From Gemmatimonadota bacterium (GTDB lineage: Bacteria; Gemmatimonadota; Gemmatimonadetes; Longimicrobiales; Gaopeijiaceae), in contig JAGWBP010000031.1 of assembly GCA_021295835.1 (NCBI GenBank), forward strand, positions 1 to 31,727: DNA of 31,727 bases, in the 5' to 3' direction. Made by a program: the position numbers and the translations under genes. Positions 1 to 9,000 of the stretch are shown in pieces. Numbering within the stretch: position 1 is the stretch's first letter; each line of letters opens with the position of its first letter. The notes below the pieces were generated by a model that saw only the letters and a list, made by a program, of their open reading frames with translations, did no database searches and was not told the origin of the DNA.

Positions 1-79
1 CCATCCGCCTGACATGCGCACTCGAACCATCATCCCCCGCTCCTGCGCCTCCGTGCACTCCAACTCACGAAAACGATCT

Positions 80-101
80 CTTGACAACATGGATACTGCT
101 A
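80..101 (+). repeat. 22-base repeat, copy 1
   Basis: This sequence, beginning CTTGACAACATGGAT, matches 20445-20466 at 21 of 22 bases and in the same orientation; the single difference is A at 95 against G at 20460. A match this long is very unlikely by chance in 32 kb. The second copy closes an IS110-type transposase remnant, so this copy may mark the end of a related element lying mostly to the left of the window. That link is inference. Confidence 0.6.
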
Positions 102-243
102 AGGTGAGGCGACTGGTTCCCGCCGACGCGGCGGGGACGCCCATCCGTCGTAGCCTGCGGGCCGCCACGCCGTCAGTGGCGACGCCGAATACCCCCACCA
201 GCCTCTCTCCATCGGTGCACCCATACGCCCTCAAGGCCAGCCC

Positions 244-264
244 CCCTCGCCGAGGTGGCGAGGG
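244..264. terminator. GC-rich hairpin, possible terminator
   Basis: The arms CCCTCGCC (244-251) and GGCGAGGG (257-264) pair perfectly over eight bases around a five-base loop. No T-run follows on either strand, so it is not a canonical intrinsic terminator. It lies about 110 bases upstream of the gene at 375 and could end transcription entering from the left, or be a leader structure. Confidence 0.3.
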
Positions 265-374
265 AACATATGCGCAATACGCATGAGTTGGCGCGAACCG
301 TTGCTCTGGATCGGAGGCACCACTCCTACACTGGCTCATTGGAAAGGAACCCGGCGTCTAGGTAGCTTCCGCAG

Positions 375-2129
375 ATGCATCGCGCACCCTTGGGACTCAT
401 GTCGGCGTCGATCCGCACAGCCGTCCAGGCGTCATTGCTCGGGGTCGTTTCTGCACTCTGCGCCCTGCACCCGAGGGCGACCGTCGCCCAGGAGGTCCCG
501 CTGACAGACCCAGGCACCTCGGGGCTGGATGCGATTCTGCGGGTCTACTACCACCGTGTGCTCCGGGGGAGCTTCGAGATGAGCTACTGCTCGCCCGATC
601 AGGATGACATCTGTTTCAACGGCGACCACGAGGACCGCCGGTGCAGAATGGTCGGGTGCCGAACCGATGCTATGGTCAACGATTTTGCCGCCGATGTCGA
701 GCGGGTCGCGCGGGAGCGTCCCGACAACCCCCTTGCGATCGCGCAAGCCGTCTACGCGCTCTCGAGGCTGGGGCGCCATCCGGTCGCCGCCGCCGTGGCC
801 AAGGAGTGCGCTGCCGTCGAGTGGTGGTGTGAGCTGGTGGCCGGAATGGCCTACCACAGAGCCGGGCTGGAGGACATTGCCGAAGGTCGCTTCCAGGCCG
901 GGCTGGCGGAGGCGGACCCGGAGGTGGCGTGTCGGCTGGAGGGTGTATCGGAGCTACTGCACGAAGCCGACCGGCACCGCTACGAGGAGCTCGCCTGCGC
1001 CGATCGCGGCCCCTTCCACGACCGCTTCTGGTGGCTCGCTGATCCGATGCTCACGACCCCGGGGAACGACCGCTGGAGCGAGCATGTCGCCCGCAGATTC
1101 GAGCTGCTGCTACACGAGCGGCTGGTCCGGGCGACGCGGCTCGATGTCGACGACCTTCAGCGGTCGCTGGTCAGCCGCCACCGGGATCGCCACGAGGCCT
1201 TGGTGGTCCGACGCGGCTTCGAGGACTCCTGGGCGGGCGGCTTCGAGGACTCCTGGGCGGAGGGCTTCAGGGGCAGGGCCTTTCGGAGCTGGGTGAGCCA
1301 GTGGGCCGCCCGTTACCAATTCGCGCCGACCTCGCCGCTTGGGGCGGGACTCGAGGCGCTCAGCTACGATCTGGAGGCGGGTGAGTTCGACGAGGGGTAC
1401 ACACCGACTGACTACGGCCCCTTCTTCGAGCTGCCTGCGCAGTTCGGGCGCTTTCGGGAGAGCGCCAAGATGGTCGTTGTCGTCGCCGCACGCCCCGACC
1501 GGACTCCGCTCGATCCTGCGGAGGTCCGATTCCTGGCGACTGATCGGCCGCGCGGTGCCTTGCGAGCGACCGGACCGCTGGAGAGCGCCCTTCACCCCAC
1601 CTTCGTGGCCGAGGTCCCCTACGCTCCGCTCCTGGTGGCGATCGAGACGGTCGACGACCGGGGCGCGGCCGCCCGGGCGAGGGAGGGGCTGGGAGTGCTG
1701 GCCCGCGACGGCCTGGGGCTCTCCGACCCGCTGCTCGTCGAGGGCTCGGCCGACGATCTGCCGGGAACCCGGGAGGAGGCGCTCGCCGCGATGCGAGGCA
1801 GCACCAGGGTGGACTGGGGGCGAGAGATCGTCGTGTACTGGGAGGTCTACGGCCTCCAGGACCAGGAGCGCATCGAGGTGTCGGTCGGCGTCTCGGGCGA
1901 GCGAGAGGCGGTGACGACCAGGATCATGAGCGCACTGGGAGTACGGAGTGAAGCTGCGGCACCGGTTGTCGCCTGGAGCGAACTGGCGACCGGCAGCGTC
2001 CACCCGATGGCGATCGCCATCGACGTGCGCGCCCTGCAGGACGGCGACTACACCCTGGTGCTGGCCGTCTCGACAGCGAGCCGTGGCACCGCCACCGCCG
2101 AGCGCCGCTTCGAGCTGGACCTCAGGTAG
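375..2129 (+). CDS. Secreted protein of unknown function
   Basis: A 584-residue protein with no enzyme motif that I recognise. The N-terminus looks like a signal peptide: a basic start, a hydrophobic stretch around residues 18-33, and a plausible cleavage site after ATVA or near AQE. A second Met at residue 9 (base 399) is an alternative start that still keeps the signal. The first half is alpha-helical and Ala/Arg rich, and contains WWLADPMLTTPGNDRW, which resembles a motif I associate with large secreted hypothetical proteins of Gemmatimonadota. The C-terminal half looks like beta-rich, extracellular-type sequence ending in ERRFELDLR. Around residues 281-296 an eight-residue unit (GFEDSWAG, then GFEDSWAE) is duplicated in tandem. 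It is the only plus-strand gene and converges on the M16 peptidase. Function unknown. Confidence 0.8.
   Translation: MHRAPLGLMSASIRTAVQASLLGVVSALCALHPRATVAQEVPLTDPGTSGLDAILRVYYHRVLRGSFEMSYCSPDQDDICFNGDHEDRRCRMVGCRTDAMVNDFAADVERVARERPDNPLAIAQAVYALSRLGRHPVAAAVAKECAAVEWWCELVAGMAYHRAGLEDIAEGRFQAGLAEADPEVACRLEGVSELLHEADRHRYEELACADRGPFHDRFWWLADPMLTTPGNDRWSEHVARRFELLLHERLVRATRLDVDDLQRSLVSRHRDRHEALVVRRGFEDSWAGGFEDSWAEGFRGRAFRSWVSQWAARYQFAPTSPLGAGLEALSYDLEAGEFDEGYTPTDYGPFFELPAQFGRFRESAKMVVVVAARPDRTPLDPAEVRFLATDRPRGALRATGPLESALHPTFVAEVPYAPLLVAIETVDDRGAAARAREGLGVLARDGLGLSDPLLVEGSADDLPGTREEALAAMRGSTRVDWGREIVVYWEVYGLQDQERIEVSVGVSGEREAVTTRIMSALGVRSEAAAPVVAWSELATGSVHPMAIAIDVRALQDGDYTLVLAVSTASRGTATAERRFELDLR
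1215..1262 (+). repeat. 24-base tandem duplication inside the gene
   Basis: Two adjacent 24-base units (1215-1238 and 1239-1262) begin with GGCTTCGAGGACTCC and differ only in the last three bases (GGC against GAG). They add eight residues in frame to the secreted protein, giving GFEDSWAG followed by GFEDSWAE. The near identity suggests a recent slippage-type duplication. Confidence 0.85.
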
Positions 2130-2130
2130 C

Positions 2131-4998
2131 TCAAGGGGATGCGCCGTCCTCATCCACGGCGTCCTCCTTGCCCTCTTCGGCACCCTCCTCAGGCAGGAGC
2201 ACGACCTTCACGTACTGGTCGGTGCGGAGATACATCGCGGCGGCCTCCTGCACCTGCTCGGCAGTCCAGCCGTCAATCGCCTCGTAGGAGGGAATCTCGC
2301 TGAGATCCAGGCCGCGCTCGTCGCGCGAGGAGAGCTGCCGTAGCCAGTACGAGTTCTGCTGCAGGTCGGTCTCCTTGGTGCGGCGCTGCGTCTCGCGCAC
2401 CTTGGCGACCGTCTCCTCGTCCGGTCCGTGCTCCCTGAGGCGCTCGATCTCCTCGAAGGCCACCGCAGAGAGCTCGTCGACACGGGCGGGGTCCGACCCG
2501 AAGCGGATCGAGACCCGATACTCCTCGTCCGGGCGGTAGCTGAGCGACCCAGATACACCCACACCGTATGTTCCGCCCAGATCCTCCCGCAGGAGCTCGC
2601 GGAGGCGAATCTGAAGAATGGACGCCATCGCACGGATCGCCGACTCCCCTTCGCGCGTGTACTCCGCGTCGCCAGCAAAGACGATCGAGGTCTGGCTCTG
2701 GGGCTCCAACCCCTTCCGCACAACCTTTTCGGTGACGCCGCTCGGCGGGTCGACGCCGTGGTCGACCCACATCTCCTCGCGGCCGTCGCCGGGCAGTCCG
2801 CCGAGGTATGTCTCGACCATCGGACGCATCTCCTCGACATCGAAGGTCCCCACGAAGTAGAAGGTGAAGTCCGAGGCGTCCGCGAAGCGATCCTGGTAGA
2901 ACTCGACCGCCGCGTCCAAGTCGGCGTTCCGCATGTCCGCCAACTGATCGGCGAAGGTCTGCCCGGCTCGGGGATGCCCCTGCCCCATGACCACCGCCAT
3001 CGTGTCCTGCATTGCGACCTGCGGCTGCGCTCCGATGTTCGCCAGCATGTCGGCTTGGGCCAGGAAGGCCATGAAGACCGTCTCGTCCTTGCGTGGTGCC
3101 ACAAAGCGGAGGTAGACGAGCTGCAAGGCTGTCTCCAGGTCCTGGGGCGACGCGGAGCCGCGGATGCCCTCGGTGAGGCCGCCGATGCTAGGGAAGACGC
3201 TGACGCGCTTGTCAGCGAGCTGCCGATCCAGAGCGATCTGGTCGAAGTCGCCGACGCCGCCCTGCGACACCAACTCGGACGCCAGCCTTGCGTGGCCCAG
3301 TACCTCGTCGGCAGCGAGTGAGGTGCCGCCAGGGCTAGTGGCGCTGAAGAGGATCTCGTCGTCTCGGAAGTCGGTCGGCTTGAGGACGACCCTGACTCCG
3401 TTGTCGAGCTCCCAGATCGTTACCCCGATCTCGTCGAGCATCTCCTCGGAGACGACCGCGCCACCTCCCGGGAGCTCCGCCAGGAGCGCGTCGGCCACCT
3501 CTTCGGCCTCGTACGGATCGACCTCCCTGGCGGCCACTTCGGCGAAGGTCTCCGTGACCGCATCGTCGCCCGGGACCCCCACGCCCTCGCGCTCGGGGCC
3601 GGCGACGGTCACTACCCGGCCCTGCTCCCTGAGCCACTCCTTGGCGAAGGCGTTCGTATCGTCAAGGGTGATCCCGGGCAGAACGGCGCCGAGAAGCTCG
3701 ACCTCGGTCTCGACGCTCGGGTAGGGGGAACCCTCCAGGAAGACATCCACGTAGCGGCTGGCGAGCCGTGCCGACACCCTGTTCTCGGCCTCCGCAAGCC
3801 GACTCTCGTAGCGCCTCTGGAGGGCCGCCTTCTCCCGCTCCAGCTCGCTCTCCGTGAAGCCGTGCCGTGCCACCCGCTCGGCTTCGGTCAGGAGCACGTC
3901 GAGCCCCCGCATGATTCCGTCCTCGCCCACAATCGCGGTGAACTGCGATACGTCGACGCCCCGCACGAAGCCGCCCCCGCCCACGCGCGCCTGCAGGAAG
4001 GGGGGATCCGCCTGGACGGCCAGCTCGTCGAGACGCCCGTTCAGCATGCTGGCGTAGAGCTCCCTTACCCGGGCCCGGCGAAAGTCGCCCACCGTCGACC
4101 TCGGGGCCCGCTCCTGCTTGTAGAGCACCGAGACCTGCGAGATCGGCATCTCCGGGTCGGTGGCGATCGACACCTTCGGCTCGTGATCGACGGGCACCTC
4201 GAACTCGCCGCGTGCGCGCGGCTCGGCCGGGCCGCCCAGGACGCTGAAGCGGTCGCGGATCATCGCCTCCATCTCGGCCGCGTCGAAGTCTCCGACCGCG
4301 ACAATCGCCATCAGGTCAGGGCGGTACCAGTCATCGTAGAAGCGGCGGAGCACCTCGGGCGGCGCACTCTGCAGGATCTCGGGGTCCCCGATCGGCAGCC
4401 GGTCGGCGTAGTGCGAGCCGTAGAAGATCACGGGCATCTGCTGGTCCTGGATCCTCGCCATTCCGCCGCGGCGGCCGCGCCACTCCTCGACTACGACGCC
4501 GCGCTCCTTGTCCACCTCCTCGGGATCGAAGAGGACGCCGCCCGCCCAGTCGACCAGAATCTGCATGGCGGTTGAGAGGATCTCCGGGTCGTCCATCGGC
4601 ACACGCAGCATGTAGACCGTCTCGTCAAAGCTGGTGTAGGCGTTGATGTGCGGCCCAAAACGCATCCCGATCCCCTCCAGGTAGTCGATCAGCGCCTGCT
4701 TCTCGAAGTTCTCCGTCCCGTTGAAGGCCATGTGCTCGACGAAGTGGGCTAGCCCGAGCTGATCGTCGTCCTCCAGGATCGACCCCGCGTTCACTACGAG
4801 ACGCAGCTCGGTCCGGTTCTCCGGCTCGTCGTTCTCGTGGATGTAGTAGGCGAGCCCGTTCTCGAGAGTCCCCGTGACCACCTCTGGGTCCGCAGGAATC
4901 AGGGCGCTGTGTTCCAGCTCCTGGGCACCCGCGCGCGCGGGCCCGCCCGCAGCGACGATGACGACGAATAGGGAAGCGAATGCGACGGGTCTGATCAT
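2131..4998 (-). CDS. Secreted M16 family zinc peptidase
   Basis: A predicted periplasmic or secreted metallopeptidase of the pitrilysin/insulinase (M16) family, most like PqqL-type two-domain proteins of about 930-960 residues. The inverted zinc motif is H85-F-V-E88-H89 in GLAHFVEHMAFNG, and the third ligand is probably E172 in ERGVVVEEWR. The first half carries the active domain. The second half (from about residue 500) is the inactive-type repeat, with a typical GGTYGVGVSG region. Residues 1-23 (MIRPVAFASLFVVIVAAGG...) form a signal peptide. I chose the Met at 4998 over the one at 5025 because GAGAGAGAC lies just upstream and the resulting signal is cleaner. The gene follows an AT-rich gap with palindromes and converges on the plus-strand gene. 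Its substrate cannot be told from sequence. Confidence 0.93.
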   Translation of the reverse strand: MIRPVAFASLFVVIVAAGGPARAGAQELEHSALIPADPEVVTGTLENGLAYYIHENDEPENRTELRLVVNAGSILEDDDQLGLAHFVEHMAFNGTENFEKQALIDYLEGIGMRFGPHINAYTSFDETVYMLRVPMDDPEILSTAMQILVDWAGGVLFDPEEVDKERGVVVEEWRGRRGGMARIQDQQMPVIFYGSHYADRLPIGDPEILQSAPPEVLRRFYDDWYRPDLMAIVAVGDFDAAEMEAMIRDRFSVLGGPAEPRARGEFEVPVDHEPKVSIATDPEMPISQVSVLYKQERAPRSTVGDFRRARVRELYASMLNGRLDELAVQADPPFLQARVGGGGFVRGVDVSQFTAIVGEDGIMRGLDVLLTEAERVARHGFTESELEREKAALQRRYESRLAEAENRVSARLASRYVDVFLEGSPYPSVETEVELLGAVLPGITLDDTNAFAKEWLREQGRVVTVAGPEREGVGVPGDDAVTETFAEVAAREVDPYEAEEVADALLAELPGGGAVVSEEMLDEIGVTIWELDNGVRVVLKPTDFRDDEILFSATSPGGTSLAADEVLGHARLASELVSQGGVGDFDQIALDRQLADKRVSVFPSIGGLTEGIRGSASPQDLETALQLVYLRFVAPRKDETVFMAFLAQADMLANIGAQPQVAMQDTMAVVMGQGHPRAGQTFADQLADMRNADLDAAVEFYQDRFADASDFTFYFVGTFDVEEMRPMVETYLGGLPGDGREEMWVDHGVDPPSGVTEKVVRKGLEPQSQTSIVFAGDAEYTREGESAIRAMASILQIRLRELLREDLGGTYGVGVSGSLSYRPDEEYRVSIRFGSDPARVDELSAVAFEEIERLREHGPDEETVAKVRETQRRTKETDLQQNSYWLRQLSSRDERGLDLSEIPSYEAIDGWTAEQVQEAAAMYLRTDQYVKVVLLPEEGAEEGKEDAVDEDGASP

Positions 4999-5268
4999 GT
5001 CTCTCTCGTGGCGGAGGGTGTGCACGGCATTGGGACCTGTCGAGGCGCCCGGCCCGGCCGATGGCCGCGACAGAACCAGAAAATCTAGCGCATGAGCGCG
5101 CGGTATGCATCTCCATCACCCGGCTCTCGGGAGAACAATGGAGTGTCCGGCTATCGGAGCACGTGAAATGTGCGGCATGCGAGCAGGGGAGGGCATCCAG
5201 ACTGGCGCTTCGCTTCGCGCATTCACTACGTAAAGTACACTTTACATTGTGTAAGTCACAGTATACAT
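4999..5268 (-). promoter_or_regulatory. AT-rich upstream region of the M16 gene
   Basis: This is the only long gap (about 270 bases) among the genes downstream of rplQ. Bases 5225-5270 are clearly richer in A and T than their surroundings. A possible minus-strand promoter is GTGACT (5254-5259) with TACTTT about 16 bases downstream, overlapping the palindrome at 5230-5245. The position fits the promoter and operator of the peptidase gene, leaving a leader of roughly 220 bases. The promoter call is weak and rests on spacing and partial consensus only. Confidence 0.35.
5230..5245. promoter_or_regulatory. Operator-like palindrome
   Basis: GTAAAGT and ACTTTAC form perfect seven-base arms around a two-base centre. 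Nearby, AGTCAC (5254-5259) and GTGACT (5272-5277) form a second, looser inverted pair that overlaps the stop codon of radC. TACA/TGTA-type half-sites recur across 5225-5270. This looks like a binding site for a dimeric repressor, upstream of the M16 peptidase. The regulator is not in the window and its identity is unknown. Confidence 0.4.
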
Positions 5269-6033
5269 TCAGTGACTGGAACGCTTCGCTCTGGTTGCGA
5301 GACGTAGCGGATCGTACCCCCCGAGCGCCCGCTCGGCCACTCCAGGGCCTGCGCCTGCGCCCATCATGCTGCGGCCTGCCAGCGATTCGAAGGCGCCTCC
5401 GGCCACGATGATGTGGTCCAGGACCGGTATCCCGATCTGCTCGCCGGCCGCGCCAAGCTGGCGAGTGACGCGAAGGTCCTCTGGAGACGGTTCGGGGTTC
5501 CCGGACGGGTGGTTGTGCACCAGGATCAGAGCCGCAGCCCGAAGCACGATGGCGTCCCGGAAGACCTCGCGGGGGTGGATCAGCGATGCATCGAGGATCC
5601 CGCGCGTGACCTGCCGCTGGCAGATGGGGGCATTCTGCGAGTTGAGGAGGAGGATATGGAACTCCTCGTGCGCCAGGTCGGCCAGCGTCGGCGCGAATAT
5701 CTCGTGGACGTCGCCGGGACCGGTGACGGGTTTCCCGTGCGCAGCGCGCGCCGACCCCACGCGCCTGCCGAGCTCGATTCCCGCCACGATTCGCGATGCG
5801 CTGGCCCGGCCGATCCCACGAATCCCGACCAGGCGCCCCGGATCAACCTGCGCGAGACGGCGAAGCTGGCCGCCGGAGAGATCGAGCACCCGGTCGGCAA
5901 GCGCCGAGGCGCCCTGCGAGCCGATGACCAGGGCTAGGAGCTCCCGTTCGGAAAGGGGTCCGGGACCGTAGCGCTGGAGACGCTCCTGCGGTCCTGCCTC
6001 GGCGGCCTCGCTCAGTTCGCCCGGCCGTGACAT
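5269..6033 (-). CDS. radC: RadC/JAB-domain protein
   Basis: A RadC family protein of 254 residues. An N-terminal helix-hairpin-helix region (LVGIRGIGRASASRI, about residues 68-82) precedes a C-terminal JAB/MPN metal-binding domain with the signature VHNHPSGNPEPSPEDL, that is His-x-His followed ten residues later by Asp. The family was once tied to DNA repair, but its true role is unsettled; a metal-dependent hydrolase fold is established. The tail after SMMGAG is some 25 residues longer than in most members. The start overlaps the end of secA by 22 bases, so the two are probably co-transcribed. Confidence 0.93.
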   Translation of the reverse strand: MSRPGELSEAAEAGPQERLQRYGPGPLSERELLALVIGSQGASALADRVLDLSGGQLRRLAQVDPGRLVGIRGIGRASASRIVAGIELGRRVGSARAAHGKPVTGPGDVHEIFAPTLADLAHEEFHILLLNSQNAPICQRQVTRGILDASLIHPREVFRDAIVLRAAALILVHNHPSGNPEPSPEDLRVTRQLGAAGEQIGIPVLDHIIVAGGAFESLAGRSMMGAGAGPGVAERALGGYDPLRLATRAKRSSH

Positions 6034-9000
6034 TTCTTGTACTTCCGGCCGCTCCCACAGGGGCAGGGAGCGTTGCGGCCAGGCACCTTCTCAGCCCGAA
6101 CCGGCCTCTTGGGGGCGCCCTCGCCCCGGTTCGTCGCCAGGCGGCCCACATCGCGACCGGCACTGGCCGCCGTGGCGGCCCCGCCCCCTGCGGCCGCCTC
6201 CGCCGCTGGGACCCGAGACGCCGCCGCCACCCCCAGTGCGTCGAAGGGCGCTCCGCCCGGCACCGGCGCACGCGCCGACCGATGCCTCCCCGGCCGGCCC
6301 GGCGGCGACACGCCGCTCCCCGGACGCCCGGCGGGGCCCGAGTACGAGAGCGACTGGCGCGGCATCCGCATCGTCGGCCTCTGCTCGACCCGGACCCGGA
6401 AGAGCTGCTTCGTGACGGTGCCGCGGAGGTCCTCCATGAGCCCCACGAACATCTCGTAGGCCTCCTTCTTGTACTCCACGAGAGGGTCCTTCTGCCCCCA
6501 CCCCCGGAAGCCGATCGAGGCCTTGAGGTGGTCGAGATCGTAGAGATGGTCCTTCCATTTGCCGTCGATCGTCGAGAGGAGCACGAAGCTCATCACCCGC
6601 TCGGCGTGTTCGCCAAAGGTCTCCACCCGGCGCTCGAAGGACTCCTGCACGGCGCTGCGGGCGACACGAAGTGCCTCCTCGCGGTCCACCTCCTCTGGAT
6701 CGTCCTCGTTCTCGATCAGGGGCAGCACGGTGTGCAGATCGAGGAGCATGCGCTGCCTGAGACCCCCCACATCGAGTCCGGACTCGAAGTCGCCCTCGGG
6801 GAGCACCTCGGCCATGGCGCTCCTCATGGTGTGGCGGACCATCTCCCACAGCTCGCCCTTCAGGTCCTCGCCCCCCTCCAGCGCGAAGAGTCGCAGGTCG
6901 TAGATGACCTCGCGCTGCTGGTTCATCACGTCGTCGTAGTCGAGCAGCCGCTTGCGCGCCTCGAAGTTGTTGCCCTCCACGCGCTTCTGGGCCCGGCCGA
7001 TCGAGCGCGTGACGAGCGGATGGGTGATCACCTCCCCCTCCTCGGCACCCATCCGGTCCATCGCCCTGGCGATGCGCTCCATCCCCCCGAAGAGCCGCAT
7101 GAGGTCGTCCTCGAGCGAGAGGAAGAACTGAGAGGCCCCCGGATCTCCCTGCCTTCCGGCGCGGCCACGCAGCTGCCGGTCGATGCGGCGAGCCTCGTGG
7201 CGCTCCGACCCCAGGATGTGGAGCCCACCCACCTCGATCAGGTGGTCGGCGTCCTTGTCGGCCAGCTCCTCGTAGCGGGTGGGATCGATTGCGGCGACCT
7301 CCTCGAGGTCGAGGCCGCGCTCCTCGGCCCAGCCCACCGTGCGGGGTGCCGTCACCCCCGGTCCCAGCTTGATGTCGGTGCCGCGCCCCGCCATGTTCGT
7401 CGCGATCGTCACGGCCCCGGGGCGACCCGCCTCGGCCACGATCTCGGACTCGCGTTTGTGCTGCTTGGCGTTCAGCACGTTGTGGGGGATGCGGCGGCGG
7501 CGCAGCATCCGCGAGAGCGTCTCCGAGACCTCGACGTTCGTCGTGCCGACCAGGACCGGTAGCTCGAGGCGGTGCAGGCGCTCGACCTCGTCCATGATGG
7601 CGGAGTACTTCTCGCGCTTGGTGCGGAAGATCAGGTCATCCCGGTCGTCCCGGGCGATGGGGCGGTTCGTGGGGATGACCGATACATCGAGGTTGTAGAT
7701 CTGGTGGAACTCGGTCTCCTCGGTCTCGGCCGTGCCGGTCATCCCGGAGAGCTTCTCGTACATCCGGAAGTAGTTCTGGATGGTGATGGTGGCCAGGGTC
7801 TGGGTCTCGCCCCGGATCTCGACCCCCTCCTTGGCCTCGACCGCCTGGTGGAGGCCGTCGCTCCACCGCCGCCCCGGCATCTGGCGTCCGGTGAACTCGT
7901 CCACAATCACGATCGAGCCGTTCTCGCCGATGATGTAGCGCTCGTCCTTGTGGAAGAGGGTGTACGCCTTGAGGAGCTGGTGGATGACATGGATCCGCTG
8001 CGACTTGTCGGCGTACTGGGCCTCGAGCTCGGCGACCCGGGCGCGCTTCGCCTCGACCGAGAGCGTCTCGTCCTCCTCGATCTCTCCCATGACCTCGGAG
8101 AGATCCGGCACCACAAAGGCCTGCGGGTCGTCGGGCGAGAGCGCGTCGAGCCCGGCGTCGGAGAGGTGGACGTTGCTACCCTTCTCGTCCATCGCGAAGA
8201 GGAGCAGCTCGTCGACCTCGTGGAGGCGCTTCTCGCGCATGTAGTCGCCCTCCACCTTCTCGACCAGCTTGACGACCCCGGGCTGGTCGGCGAAGAGCTT
8301 CATGAGGCGCTTGTTCTTTGGGCTGCCCCGCTTCGCCGCGAGCAGCTTCTCCCCAGCCGCGTACTCGTCGCCCTCCTCCCGATCCAGATCCTCCATCGCC
8401 TCGGCCACTAGGCGGCTCACCGTGCGCGTCTGCCTTCGGTGGAGCGCCCCGACCGTCGGCGCCATCTCCTTGAAGGGCGTCGAGGTGTCGCGGCTGACCG
8501 GCCCCGAGATGATGAGCGGAGTGCGAGCCTCGTCGATGAGAATCGAGTCGACCTCGTCGATGATGGCGTAGTAGTGCACCCGCTGCACCCGCTGGTCCAG
8601 GGTGTGGACCATGTTGTCGCGGAGGTAGTCGAAACCGAACTCGTTGTTGGTCCCGTAGGTAATGTCGGCCCGGTACGCCGCCCTTCGCTCCGGCGTCCCG
8701 GGATCGTGCAGGTCGATGCACTCCACGGTCAGGCCGAGCAGCTTGTAGATCGCCCCCATCCACTCGGCGTCTCGCTGCGCCAGGTACGAGTTGACTGTCA
8801 CCAGGTGGGCACCCCTCCCCGCCAGGGCGTTCAGGTAGAGGGGCATCGTCGCGCCCAGCGTCTTGCCCTCGCCGGTCGCCATCTCGGCCGCACGGCCGCG
8901 GTGGAGCTGGATAGCGCCCACAAGCTGGACATCGTACGGGATCATCTCCCACTCCAGCCTGTGGCCCATGACCGTCACCTCTTCGCCCATCAGCAGCCGG

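Larger units (their letters stand above)
1..374. other. Non-coding left edge
   Basis: No convincing gene is seen here. The short open frames have no recognisable domain and look like high-GC background. The stretch holds a copy of a 22-base sequence found again near 20445 (at 80-101), a GC-rich hairpin at 244-264 and a small inverted repeat at 270-284 (ATGCG, five-base loop, CGCAT). It presumably contains the promoter and leader of the plus-strand gene that starts near 375, but I could not pick a clear -35/-10 pair. The left part may be the end of a decayed insertion element, judging only from the shared repeat. Confidence 0.5.

Noticed and set aside
14..286. Small plus-strand open frame at the left edge
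   Set aside because: No domain, no clear ribosome site, and it runs through a hairpin and the 22-base repeat; more likely non-coding or part of a decayed element.
5220..5280. Possible CRISPR-like or short repeat array in the AT-rich gap
   Set aside because: The elements are palindromic half-sites of unequal spacing, not identical direct repeats with spacers.
6027..7562. Plus-strand open frame of 511 codons opposite secA
   Set aside because: Mirror of secA codons; His/Leu/Glu-rich composition typical of antisense frames in GC-rich DNA.
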